Positions 1 to 5,496 of a stretch of DNA of 5,496 nt are shown here, one piece after another (position 1 is the stretch's first letter; each line of letters begins with the position of its first letter). Where the stretch lies: NCBI GenBank assembly GCA_025924755.1, contig JAICHT010000243.1, positions 1 to 5,496 on the forward strand, given 5' to 3'. The position numbers were made by a program, and so were the translations under genes. The notes under the pieces were generated by a model. That model worked only from the letters and a program-made list of their open reading frames with translations, was not told where the DNA came from and did no database searches. The stretch is from Chitinophagaceae bacterium (GTDB lineage Bacteria > Bacteroidota > Bacteroidia > Chitinophagales > Chitinophagaceae).

Positions 1-1
1 A

Positions 2-871
2 AAGTCAGTTAGAGCAGGGTTAGATTATGCCAGCCATAGAAAGAGTATTGCTATTTACATTTCTTCCTTTGTGGACAAAGTTTACTATTTAAATTCCATA
101 GTAAAAGAGGAGGTTGTTGTAGGGAAGCCTTTAAGCTTTTCTGATATTGTTCATAATAAAAAAGAAGAGAAGAAGTATTTGCTGCTTGTATTAAGCAGTG
201 AATCAACCAGAATTTTTGCCGGAGAGCCGGGTAAATTAACTCTGAAAGTTTTAAACTTACCAGAACAGGTTGCTAAATACACAGGCTACAGTTTCAATGA
301 AAATGATTCAGAGGAAATTGGTTTGAAGCGATTTGTTAAGCATGCGGATGATGTGCTTAGCCTTCTTTTGAAATGGTATGATTTGCCTTTAATAGTAATG
401 ACTACACCCAAAGCAAGGAAGCAATTCTTACAGCTGTCAAAAAATAAAGAGCAGGTATCGGCTTTTATTGAAATGGAATCCGGCGACATGACAGAAGAGG
501 AAATCCTTACAGCGATACAGCCCTTTATTGAAGATTGGGAAAACCTGAGGGAGAAACATTTACTGCATCAAATGGAGCAGGCTATATACAACAGGAAGTT
601 GGTGGCAGGAATAGATGAGGTATGGAAAACGGCTAAGCACTCAAAATCTAAACTATTGCTAATAGAAAGGAACTATAGGTGTCCAGCGTATTTTGAAGAA
701 AGTAAAGAAGTACCCACCACTATGAAAAACATATTGCCACATGACTCCATTCAATTAAAAGATGCTGTGGAAGATGCCATAGAAAATGTTTTAAAAGACG
801 ATGGAGAGGTGGAATTTGTTGAAGAAGGTGTTTTAAATGATTTCCTGCATATAGCACTAATAAAATATTGA
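2..871 (+). CDS. baeRF/Balon-like eRF1-family ribosome-associated factor (5' end outside window)
   Basis: The frame is open from base 2 with no stop, and the residues before the GTG at 71 look like family sequence (KSIAIYIS at about residues 14-21, counted from the first full codon). The gene therefore starts left of the window; 289 residues are visible and the family is usually somewhat longer. Seen: a central-domain strand YLLLVLSS (59-66), then C-terminal-domain landmarks: DEVWKTA (205-211), LLLIERNYRCPA (218-229), DAVEDAIENVL (254-264), and a terminal FLHIALIKY. These match the layout I know from bacterial archaeo-eukaryotic release factors, a group related to Balon, which binds the ribosomal A site during hibernation. 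No GGQ peptide-release motif is visible, which argues against termination activity. The protein should be cytoplasmic, with no signal peptide in the visible part. The nuclease gene follows after 18 bases, suggesting an operon. Family assignment is from memory of conserved motifs; hibernation as opposed to another ribosome-directed role is inference. Confidence 0.82.
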   Translation, partial: KSVRAGLDYASHRKSIAIYISSFVDKVYYLNSIVKEEVVVGKPLSFSDIVHNKKEEKKYLLLVLSSESTRIFAGEPGKLTLKVLNLPEQVAKYTGYSFNENDSEEIGLKRFVKHADDVLSLLLKWYDLPLIVMTTPKARKQFLQLSKNKEQVSAFIEMESGDMTEEEILTAIQPFIEDWENLREKHLLHQMEQAIYNRKLVAGIDEVWKTAKHSKSKLLLIERNYRCPAYFEESKEVPTTMKNILPHDSIQLKDAVEDAIENVLKDDGEVEFVEEGVLNDFLHIALIKY

Positions 872-889
872 TTACTTTATTAAAATTAA

Positions 890-1720
890 TTGTTGCAACA
901 ATTCCATGTTACCAAAGCATCAGGTCAGAAAGCCGCATTTGACCTGATGAAGCTGCAAGCTTCCTTAAAAAGTGCAGGTGCCAGCGAAGACACCATCAAA
1001 ATGATTGTCCGGGATGTTTCCAACCATTTTTACGAAGGCATATCTACTAAAGATATTTATCAGTTTGCTTTTCAACGTTTAAAAAAGATCAATCATCCGG
1101 TTGCTGCAAAATACAAATTGAAAAAAGCAATTATGGAGTTAGGTCCCTCGGGTTTTCCTTTTGAAAAATATATCAGCAGTGTTTTTAAAAAACTGCAGTT
1201 TGAAGTGCAGCTAAATCAATCCATACAGGGCCATTGTGTAAATCATGAAGTAGATATTGTAGCAATCAAAAAAGACACTTTCTGTATTATTGAATGTAAG
1301 TACCACAATCTGCCGGGAACCATTTGCGATGTAAAGATCCCATTATACATTCATTCACGCTTTCATGACATAGTTCAAAAAAAGACAACAGGTAATAAAA
1401 TGAATTATGAAAGCTGGATTGTTACGAATACGAAGTTCTCTGCTGATGCGATGCAATATGGCACCTGCAGAGGATTAAGGCTCCTGAGCTGGGACTTTCC
1501 TGCACATGGCAGTTTAAAAAACCTGGTTGATCAATTTAAGCTTTACCCTTTAACCTGTTTAACGACGCTTTCGAAAACAGAAAAGTTGTTGTTAATGGAG
1601 CAAAATATGATTCTTTGTGAAGAAGTGCTACTTAACAAAAACGCACTACCAGAAATGGGTATTAAAGCAGGAAGAGTTAAAAAGATTATCACAGAAGCAG
1701 AGCTTGTATGTAATAATTAA
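890..1720 (+). CDS. ATP-cone domain fused to PD-(D/E)XK (Mrr-like) nuclease with C-terminal HhH-like segment
   Basis: The protein has 276 residues in three parts. Residues about 5-95 read as an ATP-cone, the nucleotide-sensing domain of ribonucleotide reductase and NrdR: VTKASGQKAAFD (7-18), a Leu/Ser-rich helix, GISTKDIY (50-57), and the closing AIMELGPSGFPFEKYI (80-95). Residues about 92-200 form a restriction-endonuclease-like core with Glu92, Asp122 (HEVDIVA) and Glu135-Cys-Lys137 (IECKYH), the expected metal-binding and catalytic set, followed by SWIVTNTKFS (175-184). Residues about 220-276 (LTTLSKTEK, then MGIKAGRVKKIITEAELVC) resemble a helix-hairpin-helix DNA-binding tail. The start is a TTG at 890 (a second TTG is at 893). 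An in-frame stop at 887-889 prevents any earlier start, and the first in-frame ATG (residue 20) would cut into the ATP-cone. Eight cysteines are present, four of them between residues 116 and 146 around the active site. Likely action: ATP- or dATP-controlled cleavage of nucleic acid in the cytoplasm. The substrate is unknown, and RNA cannot be excluded. Confidence 0.85.
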   Translation: MLQQFHVTKASGQKAAFDLMKLQASLKSAGASEDTIKMIVRDVSNHFYEGISTKDIYQFAFQRLKKINHPVAAKYKLKKAIMELGPSGFPFEKYISSVFKKLQFEVQLNQSIQGHCVNHEVDIVAIKKDTFCIIECKYHNLPGTICDVKIPLYIHSRFHDIVQKKTTGNKMNYESWIVTNTKFSADAMQYGTCRGLRLLSWDFPAHGSLKNLVDQFKLYPLTCLTTLSKTEKLLLMEQNMILCEEVLLNKNALPEMGIKAGRVKKIITEAELVCNN

Positions 1721-1776
1721 TTGATTTTCAGTTGAGACCTGGCTTATCTTAATTTACTAATCCGGGCCCCATTCAT

Positions 1777-1797
1777 AAAGCTATCAAATAGCTTTTT
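1777..1797 (+). terminator. Possible Rho-independent terminator after the baeRF-nuclease pair
   Basis: AAAGCTAT (1777-1784) and ATAGCTTT (1788-1795) are perfectly complementary around a three-base CAA loop, and the right arm runs into a short T tract ending at 1797. It lies 57 bases after the nuclease stop codon, on the right side of the gene to end the transcript. The stem has only two G-C pairs and the T run is short, so termination would be weak at best. The same structure could be an RNA-stabilising 3' end. Confidence 0.35.
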
Positions 1798-1892
1798 AAG
1801 GATATCTCCACTATACCAAAACCCAATTATTTCGGAAATGTTTATATGCTTCTATACCTGACTAAACTCATGTCGTAACCTAACAGTAATCC

Positions 1893-1923
1893 TATGATAT
1901 GCTGCTTTATAAAAATAGTTTTG
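1893..1923 (+). promoter_or_regulatory. Candidate Bacteroidota-type sigma-A promoter for the 83-aa gene
   Basis: TAGTTTTG at 1916-1923 matches the Bacteroidota -7 consensus TAnnTTTG at every fixed position. Nineteen bases upstream, TATG at 1893-1896 matches three of four bases of the -33 TTTG element. Transcription would start near 1930, giving a leader of about 20 bases before the ATG at 1949. The -33 match is imperfect, and such motifs occur by chance in AT-rich DNA. Confidence 0.4.
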
Positions 1924-1948
1924 TTGTATCAATTTAAACTGTTTTTAT

Positions 1949-2200
1949 ATGTCAACAAATATAATTATCAAAACAGCAGGAGTGAAATCCCCAATAACGG
2001 ATTTCCTTACCAGAATCTGGAATAAATGTATTACAATCTTTGGTTCAAAAAACAAGATAGGTACTGAACCAAATGCAAATAGGATAGACAATATCGAAAT
2101 GCATCACGAAGATGGAGTTTGGAAATTCTTACAATCTAAAAAGGAAGAAGCAAAAAGGATGCAGCAGGTATATAATATTGGCTTAAGCAAATGTGCCTAA
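1949..2200 (+). CDS. Small protein of unknown function (83 aa)
   Basis: I do not recognise this family. The frame starts with ATG, is preceded by a plausible Bacteroidota promoter with a short leader, and ends in TAA at 2198-2200. The N-terminal third is mildly hydrophobic and aromatic (DFLTRIWNKCITIFG at about 18-32) but too polar for a clear membrane helix or signal peptide. The middle is polar and Asn-rich. The C-terminal part (DGVWKFLQSKKEEAKRMQQV, about 55-74) is a charged amphipathic helix. The sequence has two cysteines, one in the aromatic stretch and one at the penultimate position. It stands alone, more than 220 bases from either neighbour, and so is probably its own transcription unit. 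Support is the promoter, the coding-like composition and the absence of a better frame; a chance ORF remains possible. Confidence 0.5.
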   Translation: MSTNIIIKTAGVKSPITDFLTRIWNKCITIFGSKNKIGTEPNANRIDNIEMHHEDGVWKFLQSKKEEAKRMQQVYNIGLSKCA

Positions 2201-2208
2201 TAATGTTA

Positions 2209-2388
2209 TCAATATATCACCCCTTTGCTGGGCTTAATATTAATCAAACACAAAATTACTTTTCGCATATACTCGTGTGCATCTTTGCTATTCACTGCTT
2301 CACTTTTCATCACACTTATAGCTTTCAGATACTCTTTCTTTAATTATTTAGGCGGAGTTCGATAAATCATTCTGTTACAGTTTGCCAT
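2209..2388 (-). pseudogene. Possible remnant of a small minus-strand gene with an internal stop
   Basis: On the minus strand an ATG at 2388 opens a frame of 59 codons ending in TGA at 2211-2209, broken by a single TAA at codon 15 (2346-2344). After the stop the 44 residues look coding in composition, for example KKEYLKAISVMKSEAVNSK followed by DAHEYMRKVIL, which could form one or two amphipathic helices. A shorter intact version could start at the ATG at 2310 (33 residues). The frame converges on the 83-aa gene, with 8 bases between the two stop codons. I recognise no family. This could be a decayed small gene, a real short protein from the inner ATG, or chance. Confidence 0.2.
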
Positions 2389-2521
2389 AAAAATCAGTTC
2401 CTGCCATTTTACTTTCTTCTGTTGATATATACATACTTAAATAAGATTAAAACTTACCGTGATAATAGCATTTTATCCAATAAAGGCTGATTGAAATTCT
2501 GCTTTTTATTGACAAGGGTCA

Positions 2522-2552
2522 TTGTAGCCGTAATAGTTTGCTCTTACTTTAG
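2522..2552 (+). promoter_or_regulatory. Weak candidate promoter for the lipoprotein gene
   Basis: TTG at 2522-2524 and TACTTTAG at 2545-2552 are spaced 20 bases apart, and the latter matches TAnnTTTG except for one base. A start near 2558 would leave about 30 bases before the ATG at 2589. A second -7-like string (ATAGTTTG, about 2533-2540) lies just upstream, so the exact site is uncertain. Confidence 0.25.
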
Positions 2553-2588
2553 ACCAACAGCATTTCATTAAAAATTAAAGAGCTTGTC

Positions 2589-3248
2589 ATGAAAACAATT
2601 GATAAATTCATTATTGCAATACTTTCAATTATTATATTAAGCTGCTCTGCTTCTCGCGTTACCACTTACTGGAAAAAACCCAATATAGCAGAAAAATCAT
2701 ACAATAAAATAATGGTAATTGGGGTCATACATGAAGCAGACCGGTCTTACCAGGAGAGAATGGAAAATCATTTAGTGGGCGATCTCAGAAATCTTGGCTA
2801 TAATGCTTACTCTGCCTTAAATGAATATGGACCAAAAGGCTTTGATAAGTTGTCGAAAGAAGAGGCTTATAAAAAACTGCGGGTTGATAGTGTAGATGCC
2901 GTTATTACTATTGTATTGCTGAATAAGGAAAAGGAGCGGTATTATGTTCCGGGCAGAATAAGTTATTCACCTTACGCTGACTATCAACATAGGCTTTGGG
3001 ATTATTATAATACCATGCGTAATCATATCTCCGGTCCTGGATATTACACTATGTTGACAAAATATTTCTGGGAAAGCAATTTTTATGACCTCGATACGAA
3101 AGACCTGACTTATTCCGTACAGACGCAATCCTTTGATCCTGCTTCTACAGAAAGTCTCGCTCATGAGTATGGTAAAAAGATTGTTTCGAATATGCAGAAA
3201 AATAAGATTCTTTCTAAACACAAAGAAGGAGTAAAAAAGCCTATGTAA
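2589..3248 (+). CDS. Putative lipoprotein of unknown function (219 aa)
   Basis: The N-terminus is a type II signal peptide: MKTIDK, a hydrophobic run (FIIAILSIIIL, residues 7-17) and an ILSC lipobox, so signal peptidase II would cut before Cys19, which becomes lipidated. Residues just after the cysteine (SASRVTTYW) lack the acidic cluster that often sends Bacteroidota lipoproteins to the cell surface, which favours a periplasm-facing location. The mature part begins with alternating strands and helices: KIMVIGVI (40-47), helix RMENHLVGDLRNLG (57-70), strand NAYSA (72-76), helix KEEAYKKL, strand DAVITIVLL. This resembles the alpha/beta fold of CsgG/LpoB/DUF4136-type lipoproteins. The C-terminal half is rich in Tyr and Trp. 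I cannot name the family firmly and propose no function. The ATG at 2589 is right because the signal peptide starts there. The gene is separated from both neighbours by over 300 bases and is probably monocistronic. Confidence 0.8.
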   Translation: MKTIDKFIIAILSIIILSCSASRVTTYWKKPNIAEKSYNKIMVIGVIHEADRSYQERMENHLVGDLRNLGYNAYSALNEYGPKGFDKLSKEEAYKKLRVDSVDAVITIVLLNKEKERYYVPGRISYSPYADYQHRLWDYYNTMRNHISGPGYYTMLTKYFWESNFYDLDTKDLTYSVQTQSFDPASTESLAHEYGKKIVSNMQKNKILSKHKEGVKKPM

Positions 3249-3562
3249 CTGGTGTTTATTTAAATTAATCACTAATTTTTTGGATCGTTCTTAAATCTTT
3301 ATATAACATATTTACTTTAATGCCTGATACTGGAAATTTCGTTTCCTTTTAAAGAAACCAACGATTAGGCGACCTGACTTTAAGCCTGGTAGATTTAGAC
3401 GAAGCAATATAAGAGAAGCTGCCCGTTTTATACTGATGTATATCACTTTCTTTGATGACGGTCCTCATTGCACTATTCATACCGATGATGTTATTTCAAC
3501 TCAACAAATTAAGCTTTGCGTGCAAACCAGGCAGCCTAAAAAAATAACTTCAACTCCAGATA
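3249..3562. other. Intergenic/leader region before the Mg2+ ATPase gene
   Basis: Just after the lipoprotein stop, TGGTG (3250-3254) can pair with CACTA (3270-3274, one G-U) ahead of six T residues at 3276-3281, a very weak terminator candidate. An imperfect palindrome lies at 3341-3358. A 45-codon ORF starts at 3436 and overlaps the next gene. A near -7 motif, AAGCTTTG at 3511-3518, has no good -33 partner. I see no M-box or other magnesium riboswitch that I recognise, and no mgtL-like proline-rich leader peptide. Confidence 0.5.
3341..3358. repeat. Imperfect 18-base palindrome, possible operator or hairpin
   Basis: GTTTC (3341-3345) and GAAAC (3354-3358) are inverted, and the bases between them are also symmetric except for one C/A mismatch. 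A second short inverted pair, GGAAA (3332-3336) and TTTCC (3342-3346), overlaps it, so two alternative hairpins are possible. The site is about 205 bases before the ATPase start. It could be a regulator-binding site, an RNA switch element, or chance in AT-rich DNA. Confidence 0.25.
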
Positions 3563-3573
3563 GTGAATTATAA
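3436..3573 (+). CDS. Possible 45-aa leader/upstream ORF overlapping the ATPase start
   Basis: ATG at 3436 opens 45 codons ending in TAA at 3571-3573. The peptide begins MYITFFDDGPHCTIHTDDV and has a polar, Thr- and Gln-rich second half. The frame is also open upstream of the ATG to 3328, but without a convincing start. Its stop lies 11 bases inside the ATPase gene (GTG at 3563), an arrangement that could couple the two translations. I recognise no family, and there is no transmembrane segment. It may be a regulatory upstream ORF, a small protein, or a chance frame. Confidence 0.22.
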   Translation: MYITFFDDGPHCTIHTDDVISTQQIKLCVQTRQPKKITSTPDSEL

Positions 3574-5496
3574 AAAACAGGATGGACTAAACTTTCATAA
3601 AACGCCTGCCCAAAACTTTGCATATCTACCGGTGGAGCAACTCTTTGTTCTGTTGCAATCGTCAGAAACGGGATTGGCTCCGGATGTAGCAGACAAAAGG
3701 GTAAGGGAACAGCTTAAATCTTTTAAAAAGGAAAGCCGTTTTAATAGAGAGCTTAAATTGTTGATGCGGCAGTTTATCAATCCGTTGATTTTATTGTTAG
3801 TGATTGCAGTGATTCTTTCTGCCATATTGGGAGAATCATCCGACGCCTATATCATGCTCTTTATTTTACTTTCAACAGGTTTGCTCAGTTTTTGGCAGGA
3901 GGCTAATGCAGGAAGGGCAGTAGAGCAATTGCGTAAGATGATTGAAATGAAGCACACGGTAGTACGCAATGGGCAAGCCTTACAAGTAACTACCGAAAAT
4001 GTAGTGCCGGGAGATATTATTCTTTTAGATGCAGGAGATATAATTCCGGCTGATTGCCGTATTATAGAAAGTAATGAATTGCATGTTAATGAAAGTTCAA
4101 TAACAGGAGAATCTTATCCGGCTGAAAAATCGGCAGGGGTTGTAGCCGGTACGTTACCCATAAGTAAAAAATACAATTGCCTATGGCAGGGCTCGAATGT
4201 TATCAGTGGGACTGCAAAAGCAATAGCAGTACATACTGGTAATAATACACTTTTTGGCGAGATGGCCCATAGCCTTACCGAAACACATGAAACCGCATTT
4301 GAAATAGGTATCAAACACTTTGGTTTTTTTTTATTGCGCATTACTATTGTGCTGTCGCTCATTATTCTGGCTGCTAACCTTTATTTCAAAAAACCACTTT
4401 TCGATTCTGTCTTGTTTTCACTGGCCCTGGCGGTAGGAATGGCGCCCGAGCTGTTACCCGCTATTATGACGTTTGCCATGTCTGCAGGTGCCAAACGTAT
4501 GATGAAGAAAAAGGTGATTGTAAAAAAACTTTCTTCCATTTTTAATTTTGGTGAAGTAAATGTGCTGTGCACAGATAAAACCGGAACGATTACAGAAGGT
4601 AATGTTACCGTAAAGGATATAGTAGATGTAAAAGGCAATCCCAATGAAAAGCTCCGGTTATATGCCTGTTTGAATGCTTCCTTACAACAGGGATTTTCTA
4701 ATCCTATCGACAAGGCCATTTCTTCACTGAGCCTTCCTTTAAGCCAATATCAGAAAATAGATGAAATACCTTATGACTTTATCCGTAAGCGTTTAAGTAT
4801 TGCTGTTAAACAGGAAGCGCAAAACTTTTTTATCACTAAAGGAGCCTTCAGCAATGTTTTGGAAGTTTGCTCTTACATAGACACCGGCAATGACACGAAA
4901 GAGTTAATCAATGATCAAACCAGGAAAGAAATAGAAGACAACTTCATACACTACAGCCAGGAAGGCTACCGGGTATTAGGCTTAGCCTATAAAGAAATGA
5001 CCAGATGTAAAATAGGCAGGGATGATGAAAATGAAATGACGTTTCTGGGATATATTTTACTGGAAGATCCACTGAAGGAAAGTACCCTGGCCTCTTTGGA
5101 GCGACTGGCAGTGTTAAACATAGCGGTGAAGATTATTACCGGCGATAATCGCTTTGCTGCTGCTCATGTAGCTCAAAAAATTGGTTTTAAAAAACCTTTG
5201 ATTTTAACAGGAGATGAGTTGAACGATTTATCACCAGAAGCATTGATTGTACGGGCTATAAGGACCAATATTTTTGCCGAGATAGAACCCCATCAAAAAG
5301 AACGGGTGGTAAAAGCGTTGCAAAAAAGTAAGGTGGCGGTTGCTTACATTGGCGATGGCATCAATGATGTGGCTGCCATCAATGCGGCAGATATAGGCAT
5401 CTCTACAAGCAACGCAGCAGATGTAGCCAAGGAAGCTGCAGATTTTGTATTGATGGATAAAGACCTGTCAGTATTAGCAGACGGTATCGTTGAGGG
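3563..5496 (+). CDS. mgtA: Magnesium-translocating P-type ATPase, MgtA type (3' end outside window)
   Basis: This inner-membrane pump uses ATP to import Mg2+. The 644 visible residues hold the full catalytic part: helices M1 (about 72-90) and M2 (95-111), actuator motif TGES (181-184), M3 (253-276), M4 with PELLP (295-299), phosphorylation site DKTGT with Asp338, nucleotide-domain KGA (426-428), DP at 502-503, TGDN (526-529) and the hinge GDGIND (597-602). The MgtA (P3B) subtype is indicated by VGMAPELLP, KKVIVKKL and IFNFG before DKTGT, and PYDFIRKRLS in the N domain. Calcium pumps and heavy-metal ATPases differ here; no CPC motif is present. The remaining C-terminal helices lie beyond the window. 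The start is GTG at 3563: a TAA at 3545-3547 blocks anything earlier, and the first in-frame ATG (residue 68) is past the N-terminal domain that begins LPVEQLF. The N-terminal segment is short and lacks the usual YGPN-like motif. Subtype is fairly sure; ion specificity is by homology only. Confidence 0.9.
   Translation, partial: MNYKKQDGLNFHKTPAQNFAYLPVEQLFVLLQSSETGLAPDVADKRVREQLKSFKKESRFNRELKLLMRQFINPLILLLVIAVILSAILGESSDAYIMLFILLSTGLLSFWQEANAGRAVEQLRKMIEMKHTVVRNGQALQVTTENVVPGDIILLDAGDIIPADCRIIESNELHVNESSITGESYPAEKSAGVVAGTLPISKKYNCLWQGSNVISGTAKAIAVHTGNNTLFGEMAHSLTETHETAFEIGIKHFGFFLLRITIVLSLIILAANLYFKKPLFDSVLFSLALAVGMAPELLPAIMTFAMSAGAKRMMKKKVIVKKLSSIFNFGEVNVLCTDKTGTITEGNVTVKDIVDVKGNPNEKLRLYACLNASLQQGFSNPIDKAISSLSLPLSQYQKIDEIPYDFIRKRLSIAVKQEAQNFFITKGAFSNVLEVCSYIDTGNDTKELINDQTRKEIEDNFIHYSQEGYRVLGLAYKEMTRCKIGRDDENEMTFLGYILLEDPLKESTLASLERLAVLNIAVKIITGDNRFAAAHVAQKIGFKKPLILTGDELNDLSPEALIVRAIRTNIFAEIEPHQKERVVKALQKSKVAVAYIGDGINDVAAINAADIGISTSNAADVAKEAADFVLMDKDLSVLADGIVE

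Larger units (their letters stand above)
2201..2588. other. Gene-poor intergenic region
   Basis: No convincing + strand gene lies between the 83-aa gene and the lipoprotein gene. The left part (2209-2388) carries a stop-interrupted minus-strand frame, listed separately. The right part (about 2389-2588) is AT-rich and probably holds the lipoprotein promoter. I see no tRNA, no direct-repeat array, no transposon ends and no strong terminator hairpin. Confidence 0.6.

Noticed and set aside
71..73. GTG as start codon of the first gene
   Set aside because: The frame stays open to the window edge and the 23 preceding codons encode family-like sequence, so the gene begins outside the window.
286..489. 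Minus-strand frame of 67 codons inside the baeRF gene
   Set aside because: It lies wholly within a well-supported + strand gene and has no recognisable protein features.
1721..1948. Possible small genes on either strand between the nuclease and the 83-aa gene
   Set aside because: Only very short frames of about ten codons are present.
2967..3272. Minus-strand frame of 101 codons across the end of the lipoprotein gene
   Set aside because: It is antisense to a convincing lipoprotein gene, and its translation has no domain-like pattern.
3328..3435. Upstream extension of the 45-codon ORF
   Set aside because: The frame is open but has no ATG, GTG or TTG start with support, and the composition is not clearly coding.
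3384..3532. Distant 7-base inverted repeat GCCTGGT (3384-3390) / ACCAGGC (3526-3532)
   Set aside because: Seven bases separated by 135 are expected by chance; it does not extend on either side and no covariation can be judged here.
3595..4719. Three minus-strand frames (3595-3825, 4114-4362, 4381-4719)
   Set aside because: All are antisense to the P-type ATPase, whose motifs run uninterrupted across them.
1..5496. CRISPR arrays, tRNA or rRNA genes, insertion-sequence ends
   Set aside because: No spaced direct repeats, cloverleaf-like sequence, transposase or terminal inverted repeats were seen by eye.

Overview
This window comes from a Bacteroidota genome, most likely of the Chitinophagales/Sphingobacteriales kind. 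Base composition is AT-rich. Shine-Dalgarno sequences are absent before the genes, one candidate promoter has the Bacteroidota TAnnTTTG -7 form, and the protein types (GGQ-less eRF1-like factor, ATP-cone/nuclease fusion, small lipoprotein, MgtA-type ATPase) fit that phylum. The taxonomy is inferred from style and not proved by a marker gene. Every confident gene is on the + strand.

Layout. (1) 2-871: the 3' part of a gene entering from the left edge, encoding a bacterial archaeo-eukaryotic release-factor homologue (baeRF, related to the ribosome-hibernation factor Balon). (2) 890-1720: 18 bases downstream and probably co-transcribed, a three-part protein with an N-terminal ATP-cone, a PD-(D/E)XK Mrr-like nuclease core and a C-terminal helix-hairpin-helix-like segment. 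A small hairpin at 1777-1797 may end this pair. (3) 1949-2200: an 83-aa protein of unknown function with a plausible own promoter. (4) 2201-2588: a gene-poor stretch whose minus strand carries a short, stop-interrupted frame that may be a gene remnant. (5) 2589-3248: a 219-aa lipoprotein of unknown function. (6) 3249-3562: an intergenic/leader region with a short ORF that overlaps the next start. (7) 3563 to the right edge: the first 644 residues of an MgtA-type magnesium-translocating P-type ATPase, cut off by the window.

How the parts may fit together (inference). The baeRF/Balon family acts on idle ribosomes under stress, an ATP-cone senses ATP/dATP, and MgtA imports Mg2+, which ribosomes and nucleotides need. 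The stretch therefore looks like part of a stress or dormancy island rather than a metabolic operon. The most interesting unit is the tight pair of a putative ribosome-hibernation factor with a nucleotide-gated nuclease.
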